Assembly: GCA_965204165.1 (NCBI GenBank)
Contig: OZ241969.1
Location: 2,666,001-2,730,000, forward strand
DNA: 64,000 nucleotides
Direction: 5' to 3'
Origin: VYFG01 sp965204165
Lineage (GTDB): Bacteria; Pseudomonadota; Gammaproteobacteria; Arenicellales; Poriferihabitantaceae
The notes under the pieces were generated by a model. That model worked only from the letters and a program-made list of their open reading frames with translations. It was not told where the DNA came from and did not search any database. Each line of letters starts with the position of its first letter. Position 1 is the stretch's first letter. The position numbers and the translations under genes are program-made. Positions 9,736 through 18,725 of the stretch are shown in pieces.

Positions 9736-10452
9736 CTAGCGCTGCAGGACGAGATGGCCGTTGTCGAGATAGAGCGCGCTTTTCTGTTCGTACCAGTCCC
9801 CGAGCACATAGCGGCGCGCCAGTTCCCCGTCGATCTCGAATTCGTGCGCTGCCGGCTTGTGGGTATGGCCGTGGATCAGGATGCGTACATCATGCTCGCG
9901 CATCAGCGCTTCCACGGCGTCCTGGTTCACGTCCATGATTTCCATGGGCTTTTCCCGCTTTTCCCGCTCGCTCTTGCGGCGCATGGCATCCGCGGTCTCC
10001 ATGCGCCGCGCAAGGGGCTGCCCAAGGAACGCCAGCTTCCATTTGCCTGACAACATCTGCCGGCGGGAGGCCTGGTGCTCCACATCGTCGGTGCACAGCG
10101 CATCGCCGTGGGTGAGCAGGATTCTGAGGCCATCGTGTGTGATGACCACCGGGTCCGGCAGCAGCCGGCACCCGGTGCGCTCGGCAAACGCATTTCCGAT
10201 CAGAAAATCCCTGTTTCCGTGAAGGAAAAGAACCTCGACGCCTGTGTCGACGGCGCGGCGAATGGCCGCCTCCGCATCCAGGTGCCCGAGCGTATCCGCG
10301 CCATCATCCCCAACCCAGTACTCGAACAGGTCTCCCAGGATGTAGAGCCGGGTGATGTAGCGATGGGCATCGATGATGAATCGCTCAAACAACCGCTTGG
10401 ATTCAGGCCTTTCCGGGGTGAGATGGAGGTCGGAAATGAACGCGATGGTCAT
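9736..10452 (-). CDS. lpxH: UDP-2,3-diacylglucosamine diphosphatase
   Basis: Lipid A synthesis: hydrolyses UDP-2,3-diacylglucosamine to lipid X plus UMP at the inner-membrane face. 238 aa, normal for LpxH. Calcineurin-like metallophosphoesterase ligands are all visible: SDLHL (residues 8-12), GDLFEYWVGDD (about 41-51), GNRDF (about 79-83), and HGHTHKP near 194. Divergent from cysS with 105 bp between the starts; in E. coli lpxH also lies near cysS. Confidence 0.96.
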   Translation of the reverse strand: MTIAFISDLHLTPERPESKRLFERFIIDAHRYITRLYILGDLFEYWVGDDGADTLGHLDAEAAIRRAVDTGVEVLFLHGNRDFLIGNAFAERTGCRLLPDPVVITHDGLRILLTHGDALCTDDVEHQASRRQMLSGKWKLAFLGQPLARRMETADAMRRKSEREKREKPMEIMDVNQDAVEALMREHDVRILIHGHTHKPAAHEFEIDGELARRYVLGDWYEQKSALYLDNGHLVLQR

Positions 10453-10557
10453 GGGCCGCCCGGGGCTAAGGGAGAGAGGACAGGAAAGCGGGAAAAAACT
10501 ATTGTACCATCCGCCTCCCGACAGCCAGGCTTGCCGCCGCCACTCAGATCACCAGCG

Positions 10558-11955
10558 ATGACAACGGATCCCCAGACCGTCACCCTCTATGATACCTACA
10601 CTCGGGAGACCAGGACATTCGAATCCCTGGAGCCCGGCAAGGTGAGGATGTACTGTTGCGGGCCCACGGTGTACGACTATGCCCATATCGGCAATCTCCG
10701 CACCTACGTGTTCGAGGATCTCCTGAGGCGGACGCTGGCCATGGCGGGGTACGAGGTGCGTCACGTGATGAACATCACGGACGTGGGGCACCTCACCTCG
10801 GACGCCGATACCGGCGAGGACAAGATGGTGAAGGGCGCCGCCCGCACGGGACTGACCGCCTGGGAGATCGCCGATCGCTATACCGGGGCGTTTCAGAGCG
10901 ACCTGGCGGCACTCAACATCCTGGAACCGCATGTCTGGTGCCGGGCCACGGACCATATCGCCGAACAGATTGCCGATATCCTGGAAATCGAGCGCCAGGG
11001 ATACACCTATGTCACCGGCGACGGGGTGTATTTCGATACCGGGAAGCTGCAGGACTACGGCTACCTGGCGCGCCTGGATGTGCAGGGACTCAACGCCGGA
11101 TCCCGGGTGGACCTGGGGGAGAAACGGCTTGCCACGGACTTCGCGCTATGGAAATTCAGCCCGCCGGGCCAGCAGCGCCAGATGGAGTGGGACAGCCCCT
11201 GGGGCAGGGGGTTTCCCGGGTGGCATATCGAGTGCTCCGCCATGTCGGTGAAGTATCTCGGTGAACTGTTCGACATTCACTGCGGCGGGAAGGACCATAT
11301 CCCGGTGCATCACAGCAATGAAATCGCCCAGAGCGAGGTCGCCCACGGCACCCGCCTGGCCAATTACTGGCTCCACGGGTATTTCCTCGAACTGGACAAG
11401 GAAAGGATGTCCAAGTCCAGCGGGGAATTCCTGCGCATGCAGTCCCTCATCGATCGTGGATACGATCCGCTGGCTTACCGCTATCTTTGCCTCACGGCAC
11501 ATTATCGCAGCGACCTGAAATTCACCTGGGAGAGCCTGGACAGCGCCACTGTGGCCTTGGGACGCTTGCGCCAGCTGGCGCACGATGACGGGGAAGGCGG
11601 AGATGGCGGGGCCCCGGATCCAGGGTGGCTGGCGGATTTCCAGAGGGAAATGAGGCAGGACCTGAACAGTCCAAGGGCGTTGGCGGTGGTGTGGGGACTG
11701 GCGAAGGCGGATCTTCCCGGGGCGGTCCGCCGCCGGACGATCCTGGCCATGGACGAGGTGCTCGGGCTCGATCTCGCAGGCTGGCTGCCCCCGGACGAGA
11801 CGGTGCCCGGGGAGGTTCTTGCGCTTCTGGCCGATCGTGATGCGGCCAGGGCGGATCGGAACTGGGTCCTCGCGGATGAACTGCGGGACCGGATTCAGAC
11901 CATGGGTTACGAGGTTGAGGACGGGCCCGGAGGCTCCCGTGCAAAGCGGCGCTGA
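10558..11955 (+). CDS. cysS: Cysteinyl-tRNA synthetase
   Basis: 465 aa class I synthetase that charges tRNA-Cys. The ATG at 10558 is chosen because an upstream in-frame extension is not family-like. The signature CCGPTVYDYAHIGN (zinc-ligand Cys and HIGH-type motif) lies at about residues 29-43, WHIECSAM carries further zinc ligands, and ERMSKSSGEF is the KMSKS loop near residue 282. No truncation is seen. A promoter for the downstream initiator tRNA lies 37 bp after the stop. Confidence 0.97.
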   Translation: MTTDPQTVTLYDTYTRETRTFESLEPGKVRMYCCGPTVYDYAHIGNLRTYVFEDLLRRTLAMAGYEVRHVMNITDVGHLTSDADTGEDKMVKGAARTGLTAWEIADRYTGAFQSDLAALNILEPHVWCRATDHIAEQIADILEIERQGYTYVTGDGVYFDTGKLQDYGYLARLDVQGLNAGSRVDLGEKRLATDFALWKFSPPGQQRQMEWDSPWGRGFPGWHIECSAMSVKYLGELFDIHCGGKDHIPVHHSNEIAQSEVAHGTRLANYWLHGYFLELDKERMSKSSGEFLRMQSLIDRGYDPLAYRYLCLTAHYRSDLKFTWESLDSATVALGRLRQLAHDDGEGGDGGAPDPGWLADFQREMRQDLNSPRALAVVWGLAKADLPGAVRRRTILAMDEVLGLDLAGWLPPDETVPGEVLALLADRDAARADRNWVLADELRDRIQTMGYEVEDGPGGSRAKRR

Positions 11956-11992
11956 AAACGGGGAGTGCCATGGTTTTGTCATCGTTTACCCG

Positions 11993-12022
11993 TTGTCAAT
12001 TGTCGGGCGGATGGGATAGAAT
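11993..12022 (+). promoter_or_regulatory. Sigma-70-type promoter for the initiator tRNA
   Basis: TTGTCA (11993-11998) and TAGAAT (12017-12022) are separated by 18 bp, and the expected transcription start is a few bases before the tRNA 5' end at 12034. Spacing and hexamers fit a strong stable-RNA promoter. It may also feed rimP-nusA-infB by read-through, as metY does in E. coli. Confidence 0.65.
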
Positions 12023-12033
12023 CCGGCGTCTGT

Positions 12034-12110
<77 letters not shown>

Positions 12111-12133
12111 ATTTTCCGCCTGGCAGGAATGCG

Positions 12134-12160
12134 ACCCCGCAAACGCGGGGTTTTGTTTTT
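12134..12160 (+). terminator. Intrinsic terminator after tRNA-fMet
   Basis: Stem CCCCGC (12135-12140), loop AAAC, stem GCGGGG (12145-12150), followed by TTTTGTTTTT. It probably ends most tRNA transcription and attenuates read-through into rimP. Confidence 0.85.
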
Positions 12161-12221
12161 CCGGGCGGCGGGTTTGGTGTACCGCGGGTATACCCGGGGA
12201 AGTGTGCACGAATAGAAGAGG

Positions 12222-12243
12222 ATGGGCCGATGGCCCATTTTTT
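12222..12243 (+). terminator. Second hairpin with T-tract in the rimP leader
   Basis: ATGGGCC (12222-12228) pairs with GGCCCAT (12232-12238) around a 3-nt loop and runs into TTTTTT. It lies 43 bp before rimP. A leader attenuator for the rimP-nusA operon is possible; the E. coli operon leader also contains terminators subject to NusA-related control. Confidence 0.55.
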
Positions 12244-12285
12244 GTGGGCCTGCGACTTGCGGGATGAGAGACAACGAGGCAAGCG

Positions 12286-12768
12286 ATGCAGAACCTGAGC
12301 GGGTTGAGAACCCTGCTGGAACCCCCGGTCGAGGCGCTGGGCTACGAACTCCTCCATCTGGAGTTCGCCGGCCGTGGCGGGAGCATCCTCAGGCTGTATA
12401 TCGATGCCCCCGGCGGCATCGAGCTGGATGACTGCGAAACCGTGAGCAAACAGGTGAGCGTGGTGCTGGATGTCGAGGACCCGGTGAAGAACGCCTACAC
12501 GCTGGAGGTGTCCTCGCCGGGGCTGGACCGCCCGCTGGTGAAGCCGGCGCATTTCCGGAAATTTTCCGGGGAGCGGGTCCGCATCGTGATGCAGGCCCAC
12601 ATACTTGGCCGGCGGCGGTTTACCGGCACGCTGGTTGCCGCGGATGACGCCGCGGCCGAAGTGGAGGTGGATGGTGAGGTTTACCGCCTGCCTTACGACG
12701 AGATGGAATCGGCGCGCATCGAACCGGTGTTCGATGTGCCCGCGGGCGGCAGGCGGCGAAAGTGCTGA
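12286..12768 (+). CDS. rimP: Ribosome maturation factor RimP
   Basis: 160 aa, needed for 30S subunit maturation. Conserved RimP motifs are visible: LLEPPVEALGYELLHLEF at the start, LRLYIDAPGGI, VSSPGLDRPL and the C-terminal SH3-like domain with EVDGEVYRLPYDEM. Located between tRNA-fMet and nusA, its canonical place. Confidence 0.96.
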   Translation: MQNLSGLRTLLEPPVEALGYELLHLEFAGRGGSILRLYIDAPGGIELDDCETVSKQVSVVLDVEDPVKNAYTLEVSSPGLDRPLVKPAHFRKFSGERVRIVMQAHILGRRRFTGTLVAADDAAAEVEVDGEVYRLPYDEMESARIEPVFDVPAGGRRRKC

Positions 12769-12845
12769 GTGCCGCCGGCATGCGTTTGGATACCGTGCGG
12801 CCCGGCCGTTACGGGATTGTTTGAATTTTGAGGCATTGAACTGTC

Positions 12846-14327
12846 ATGGCGATCACCAATAATGAAATCCTGTTGATGGCTGAAGTGGTGTCACGGGAAA
12901 AGAATCTCGACAAGGAGATCATATTCAGGGCCATCGAGGCCGCGCTCGCCACCGCAACCCGGAAGTGGCATACCGGGGAGATTGACGCCAGGGTCAGCAT
13001 ACACCGGGACACCGGGGACTATGACACCTTCCGCGTATGGGAGGTCGTTCCCGATGACGATGAAATCTCCTTTCCGGGCGCCCAGATCGCCCTGTCCGAA
13101 GCCCGGGAAAGCGGCGATGAGGTGGAAGTGGGCGACCTGATCGAGGAGCCCATGGACAAGGTGGAGTTCGGCCGCATCGCCGCCCAGGCCGCCAAGCAGG
13201 TCATCATGCAGAAGGTCCGTGAGGCGGAACGCCAGCAGATCGCCGAACGCTATGCGGACCGCGTGGGTACGCTGGTGTCTGGCACTGTCAAGCGCATGGA
13301 ACGGGGCAACGCGATCATCGACCTCGGTGATGCGGAGGCCATGCTTTCCAAGAACGGCATGATCCCCCGCGAGGGCCTGCGCCCCGGCGACCGGATTCGG
13401 GCGCTGCTGGACAAGATCGACGACGAGGCGAGGGGGCCGCAGCTGATCCTCAGCCGCCTGTCCCCGCAGTACCTGATCGAACTGTTCCGGCTCGAGGTGC
13501 CGGAAGTCAGCGAGGGGATCATCGAAATCATCGGCGCCGCAAGGGACCCGGGCTCCCGTTCCAAGATCTCGGTGCGTTCCAATGACCGCAACGTGGATCC
13601 GGTGGGCGCCTGTGTGGGCATCAGGGGTTCCCGGGTGCAGAGCGTGTCGAACGAGATTGCGGGTGAACGGGTGGACATCATCGTCTGGTCGGAGGATGCG
13701 GCGGAATTCGTGATCCAGGCTCTGGCCCCGGCGGAAGTGGATTCCATCCTGGTGGACGAGGAAACCAGGCAGATGGACGTGGTGGTCACCGAGGAAAACC
13801 TGTCCCGGGCGATCGGCCGCGGCGGCCAGAACGTCCGCCTGGCGTCGGAGTTGACCGGCTGGGAAATCAACCTGATGACCGACAAGGACGCGGTGGAGAA
13901 ACAGGAACGCGAGCACCGTGAACTGGTGACCCATTTCATGGGTGAGCTCGATATCGATGAGAACGTGGCGACCATCCTTGTGCAGGAGGGATTCACCACC
14001 CTGGAGGAGATTGCCTACGTCCCCAAACAGGAGGTGCTCGACATCGAGGAATTCGATGAGGAGATCGTCGATGAGCTGCGCAACCGCGCCCAGGACACGC
14101 TGCTGACCACTGCCATCGCGTCCCAGGAGCTGAAAGCACCCAGCGAGGACCTCCTGACCATGGAGGGCATGGACGAATCCACTGCAAGGGCGCTGGCCAA
14201 CGGCGGCATCCGGACGATGGAAGACCTGGCGGAATGCGCGGTGGACGAAGTGCTCGAAGTCGTGGAAATGCCCCCGGAACGTGCCAGCAGCCTGATCATG
14301 ACGGCTCGTGCGCCCTGGTTTGAATAG
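12846..14327 (+). CDS. nusA: Transcription termination/antitermination factor NusA
   Basis: 493 aa (E. coli 495). N-terminal RNA-polymerase-binding domain at about residues 1-125, S1 domain near 135-200 (GTLVSGTVKRMERGNAIIDLG), two KH domains to about 345 (VGACVGIRGSRVQ and AIGRGGQNVRLA), then two acidic helix-hairpin-helix repeats to the C-terminus as in gammaproteobacteria. 77 bp after rimP and 74 bp before infB. Confidence 0.97.
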   Translation: MAITNNEILLMAEVVSREKNLDKEIIFRAIEAALATATRKWHTGEIDARVSIHRDTGDYDTFRVWEVVPDDDEISFPGAQIALSEARESGDEVEVGDLIEEPMDKVEFGRIAAQAAKQVIMQKVREAERQQIAERYADRVGTLVSGTVKRMERGNAIIDLGDAEAMLSKNGMIPREGLRPGDRIRALLDKIDDEARGPQLILSRLSPQYLIELFRLEVPEVSEGIIEIIGAARDPGSRSKISVRSNDRNVDPVGACVGIRGSRVQSVSNEIAGERVDIIVWSEDAAEFVIQALAPAEVDSILVDEETRQMDVVVTEENLSRAIGRGGQNVRLASELTGWEINLMTDKDAVEKQEREHRELVTHFMGELDIDENVATILVQEGFTTLEEIAYVPKQEVLDIEEFDEEIVDELRNRAQDTLLTTAIASQELKAPSEDLLTMEGMDESTARALANGGIRTMEDLAECAVDEVLEVVEMPPERASSLIMTARAPWFE

Positions 14328-14401
14328 CGCAATGGGCGATACCCGGCCAATGGTAGAATTGCCCGAGTCCGGGCCCAGACCGTGATATCACAAGGTTCAA
14401 C

Positions 14402-17031
14402 ATGTCAGAAGTAACCATCAGCAGTTTTGCCTCGCAGATCGGAATCTCGATCGACAAGTTGCTGGAACAACTGGGACAGGCCGGAATTTCGGGGAAGACC
14501 GCTGAAGACCTCCTCGAGGACAGCGAGAAAATACGCCTCCTGCAGTTCCTCAAGGGCGAGGCGGCAAGGGAGGAGCCCGGGCGTTCCCGGATCACGCTGA
14601 AGCGGAAGACCACCAACGAGATCCGCCAGACTTCCCGTACCGGGGCCGCGCGTACGGTGCATGTGGAAACCCGGAAAAAGCGCACCTTCGTCAAACGCAG
14701 CGTCCTGGAAGCCGAGCAGGCCGAGGAACACAGGCGGAAAGAGGAGGAGGAAAGAAGCGCCAGGAGACACTGGAAATGGAACGCAGGCGCAAGGAAGAAG
14801 AGGAGCGTGCCCGAGAAGAGGCGGAAAAGGCGGCCCGCGTGGCGGAGGAGGAGACCCGGCGGAAGGAACAGGAAGCCCGGGAACAGGCCGAACTGGCGGA
14901 GAAGGAACGCCTGGAGCGGGAGCGCCGGGATACCGAGGAGGCCGGTGAAATGACCGATTCGGCAGGGGCGGAAGGCGCGGCGGAACCGCAGCAGGCCGGG
15001 GAACCCCAGCCCAGCCAGGACAGGGCCGCCAAACCCGCCAAGCCCGGCAAGACCGCGGCGCAGCCAAAGTCCCGGACAGGGCAGCGCGAAAAGAAGGAGG
15101 AAACCGACCACCGCGGCAAGAAGGGCCGCAAGGGAAGGCAACCCCCCGGCGAGCGGGAGGAACTGCATGCATCCAAGCGCCGCAGGGAGCGTCCACGCCG
15201 CCCCCTCGGCCGCAAGCCCGGCAATATCTCCTCTTCGGTGGCCGACCAGCACGGCTTCGCCAAGCCCACCGCGCCGGTCGTGCGCGAAGTCAGGGTGCCC
15301 GAAACCGTCAGCGTGGGGGAGCTGGCCCAGGCCATGTCGGTGAAGGCGGCGGAGGTGATCAAGGTCATGATGAGCATGGGCTCCATGGTGACCATCAATC
15401 AGGTGCTGGACCAGGATACGGCGCTGCTGCTGGTGGAGGAAATGGGCCACAAGGGCGTGGCCGCGTCCATGGACGATCCGGAGGCGGTGCTGTCCGTGCC
15501 GGAAACCGAGGACGCCGAACTGCTGCCCCGGGCTCCCGTGGTCACCGTGATGGGCCATGTCGATCACGGCAAGACCTCCCTTCTCGACTACCTGCGCAAG
15601 TCCAAGATCGCATCCGGCGAGGCCGGGGGCATTACCCAGCACATCGGCGCCTACAAGGTGAACCTGAACGGCAACGAAATCTGTTTCCTGGATACCCCGG
15701 GCCACGAGGCGTTCTCCGCCATGCGCGCCCGCGGCGCCAACGCGACGGACCTTGTCATCCTGGTGGTCGCGGCGGATGACGGGGTGAAACCGCAGACCGT
15801 GGAGGCGATCCGCCACGCCAAAGCTGCGGAAGTGCCCATCATCGTGGCCGTCAACAAGATCGACCGCGAGGAAGCGGACCCCGACCGGGTCAAGCAGGAA
15901 CTGTCCAACCACGAGATCATTCCGGAGGAGTGGGGCGGCGACACGCTGGTGAACAACGTCTCGGCGCTGACCGGGGAGGGTGTTCCCGAATTGCTGGAGT
16001 CCGTCCTGCTGCAGGCCGAAGTGGCGGATCTGAAGGCCCGCGCCAATGGGCCCGCCACCGGTCTCGTTGTGGAGGCCCGCCTCGACAAGGGGCGCGGCCC
16101 CGTGGCCACAGTGCTCGTACAGGAAGGCACCCTGAAGAAGGGCGACGTGATCCTGGCGGGACGGGAATCCGGACGGGTGCGGGTGCTGCTCGACGAGACG
16201 GGAGGCCCGGTTGACACGGCCAGTCCATCCACACCGGTGGAAATTCACGGGCTCGGAGGTGTGCCGGCAGCCGGCGACGACCTGGTCGTGGTGGCCGACG
16301 AGCGCAAGGCGCGGGAAGTGGCGCTGCATCGCCAGGGCAAGTTCAAGGAGGTTCGGCTGGCACAGCAGCAAAAGGCCAAGCTGGAGAGCATGTTCAAGGA
16401 TATGGAGGAGGGCGAGACCCTGACCTTGAACCTTGTCGTGAAGGCCGACGTGCATGGTTCCGTGGAGGCCTTGACGGATGCCCTGGAAAAACTCAGCACC
16501 AAATCCGTCAACGTCAAGGTGGTGCATGGCATGGTGGGCGGTATCAACGAGTCCGATGTCAACCTGGCCGTTGCCTCCGGCGCCATCATCGTCGCCTTCA
16601 ACGTCCGCGCCGATGCCGCCGCCCGCAAGCTCATTGAATCCGAAGACGTGGATGTTCGCTACCACAACGTGATCTACGACGTAGTGGATCTGGTAACGAA
16701 TGCAATGAGCGGTATGCTCTCGCCGGTCCTGCAGGAAGAGCATGTCGGCCTGGCGGAAGTACGGGACGTCTTCCGTGCTCCGAAGATCGGCGCCATCGCG
16801 GGATGTTACGTGCTCGAAGGGATCGTCAAACGCAACCTTCCCGTGCGTGTCCTGCGCGAGAATATCGTGATCTTCGAGGGTGCCATCGATTCGTTGCGCC
16901 GGTTCAAGGACGACGTGCCGGAGGTCAAGAACGGATTCGAGTGCGGAATCGGCATCCGCAACTACAACGATGTCAAGGTGGGGGACCAGATCGAGGTCTT
17001 CCACATGGTGGAAAAGGCGCCGACCCTCTAG
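14402..17031 (+). CDS. infB: Translation initiation factor IF-2, with apparent -1 frameshift
   Basis: GTPase that delivers fMet-tRNA to the 30S subunit. The first frame runs from ATG 14402 with an IF2-N domain (residues 1-52) and charged linker. At about 14750-14752 (an AAA run) the family-like reading moves to the -1 frame and continues to 17031. Read through, the protein would be about 876 aa, close to E. coli IF2 (890). The second frame has another IF2-N domain, G1 GHVDHGKT, G3 DTPGHEA, G4 NKID, and the C-terminal domains. One missing A would explain the break. An in-frame ATG at 14776 with AGGAG 10 bases upstream could start a shorter IF2-beta-like form. Assembly error is also plausible because the gene is essential. 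Confidence 0.9.
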
Positions 17032-17044
17032 CAGTCCTGGCAGC

Positions 17045-17434
17045 ATGTTTGAAATCGACCGAACCCGCCGGGTGTCGGAAGTCCTGCGACGTGAACTGGC
17101 GACGCTCATCGCGCGGGAGATCAATGACACCCGCATCCGCAGTGTATCCATCAACAGTGTGCGGGTCTCCCGGGATCTGAAACACGCGACTGTCTATTTC
17201 TCGAGCCTTGGTCTGGTAACGGAAGGCCCGGAAGGGCAGGCCGGTGAAAGGGACGCTGCGGGTTCCGAAAAAATCCTCAACCGGGCATCCGGCTTCCTGC
17301 GTCGCAGGCTCAGCCGGCACGCCGAACTTCGGGTCACCCCGACATTGCGATTCAAGTATGACGACAGCATCCGCAAGGGTGTGGAAATGTCCAGCCTCAT
17401 CGATCGGCTGAACCGGAATTCCGGGGATGGGTAA
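17045..17434 (+). CDS. rbfA: Ribosome-binding factor A
   Basis: 129 aa KH-like cold-shock 30S maturation factor. The ATG at 17045, 13 bp after infB, gives the family-like start MFEIDRTRRVSEVLRRELA; an open frame further upstream lies inside infB. Conserved KHATVYFSSLG and LRFKYDDSIRKG are visible. It overlaps truB by 8 bp. Confidence 0.95.
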   Translation: MFEIDRTRRVSEVLRRELATLIAREINDTRIRSVSINSVRVSRDLKHATVYFSSLGLVTEGPEGQAGERDAAGSEKILNRASGFLRRRLSRHAELRVTPTLRFKYDDSIRKGVEMSSLIDRLNRNSGDG

Positions 17435-18332
17435 GTCAAGGCAGGGGCTTCCCGTGGATGGCATCCTGCTGCTGGACAAGCCCGAAGGCCTTTCATCCAA
17501 CCAGGCGCTGCAGCAGGCCAAAAGACTTCTGAATGCCCGCAAGGCGGGCCACACCGGCAGCCTGGATCCGGTGGCAACGGGATTGCTGCTGCTGTGCTTC
17601 GGTGAAACCACCAAGATCTCCAGCCTGTTTCTGGGTGCCGACAAGAGCTATCGGGTCGGCATCCGGCTGGGCACCACGACCGATACCGGGGATTGCACCG
17701 GGGAGGTGGTGGCCGAGGCGCCGGTGCAGGTAAGCAATTGCCGTCTGGCGGAAGTTCTGGATTCCTATCGCGGCCAGTCCCTCCAGGTCCCGCCCATGTA
17801 CTCGGCGCTGAAGAAAGACGGCCGGCCGCTCTACAAGCTTGCCCGCAAGGGCATCACGGTGGAACGGGAGCCACGCCCGGTCACGGTGTACAGCCTGGAG
17901 CAGGAAGAATACAGCGGCACGCTGCTGACCCTGTCGGTGCGCTGCTCACGGGGGTTTTACATCCGTACCCTGGCCGAGGATATCGGCAGGGATCTTGGCT
18001 GCGGAGGACACGTGGAACACCTGCGCCGCACCGGGATCGGGGACTTTTCCATCAATCAGGCGGTGACCCTGGAGCACCTGGAAAGCATCCCCACGCCAAG
18101 GGATCGTGGGACAGTCCTGCTGCCCACGGACCGGGGCCTTGCCCATTTGCCGGAACTGTCCCTGCCGGAAAGCCTGGCACGTTACCTGAAGCTGGGGCGC
18201 AGTGTCCGTGCGGCCGCCGGATTGGACCCGGGCCTGGTTCGCCTGTACGTTGATTCAGGCGGTTTCCTCGGACTTGGCGAGGTCACACAGGACCAGAGGG
18301 TGCAGCCCAAGCGCCTGTTTGGTGGTTGCTGA
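17427..18332 (+). CDS. truB: tRNA pseudouridine-55 synthase
   Basis: 301 aa enzyme forming Psi55 in the T-loop of tRNAs. KPEGLSSNQAL and the catalytic loop GHTGSLDPVATG (nucleophile Asp47) are intact, as is YKLARKGI. The C-terminal PUA-like part is present. rpsO and pnp, which normally follow, are absent; the stop codon directly abuts a repeat segment invaded by an insertion sequence. Confidence 0.96.
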   Translation: MGKSRQGLPVDGILLLDKPEGLSSNQALQQAKRLLNARKAGHTGSLDPVATGLLLLCFGETTKISSLFLGADKSYRVGIRLGTTTDTGDCTGEVVAEAPVQVSNCRLAEVLDSYRGQSLQVPPMYSALKKDGRPLYKLARKGITVEREPRPVTVYSLEQEEYSGTLLTLSVRCSRGFYIRTLAEDIGRDLGCGGHVEHLRRTGIGDFSINQAVTLEHLESIPTPRDRGTVLLPTDRGLAHLPELSLPESLARYLKLGRSVRAAAGLDPGLVRLYVDSGGFLGLGEVTQDQRVQPKRLFGGC

Positions 18333-18510
18333 GCGGTCAAACCCGCTGGTCGGGATCAGGGGTAACCGGAGGCCAGCCCCGATTCAGGGAGGCTTTCGGT
18401 TCGATGATGCGGATTTGTGCCCGGGTGGTGCTTGTGATTCGTATCCTTCTGTCGGCGTTGTGACCGCCGGGTTCCACGCAAGTCGGCACACTACTTTTCA
18501 GCCCCAACGG
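18333..18510 (+). repeat. Copy 1 (left part) of the tRNA-Asn upstream repeat
   Basis: Starts at the base after the truB stop. It resembles 27381-27548, with shared blocks such as CCGCTGGTCGGGATCAGGG and TTCAGGGAGG and roughly three quarters identity by eye. The segment is interrupted at GCCCCAACGG (18501-18510) by the insertion sequence and resumes at 20636. No coding capacity is convincing. Confidence 0.7.
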
Positions 18511-18725
18511 CAAGGCAAATTTGTTCTGATTCGCCCGAAGAGATCGTTACTGCCGTGCTTGGGATTTATCACGGATTATTTTGGCCACTTTGGACTGAAT
18601 TGGGCGCCATGGTGGTTACACCGGGCAGGTTGATGTTCCCGGAGGTGGATTTCCGTTCCGTTGAGGCATGACTGTTCCCGCCCCTGTGTGTTGAGGGGCT
18701 GAGGATTCGGGGCCTGGAGGGATGC

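Noticed and set aside
14749..14758. Programmed -1 frameshifting in infB
   Set aside because: The zero-frame codons GAA AGA AGC do not form an X_XXY_YYZ heptamer; a missing A or internal initiation explains the data better.
14296..17154. 952-codon open frame antisense to infB
   Set aside because: High-GC shadow. The sense strand carries unmistakable IF-2 motifs; the antisense translation is low-complexity His/Leu/Asp-rich with no domain.
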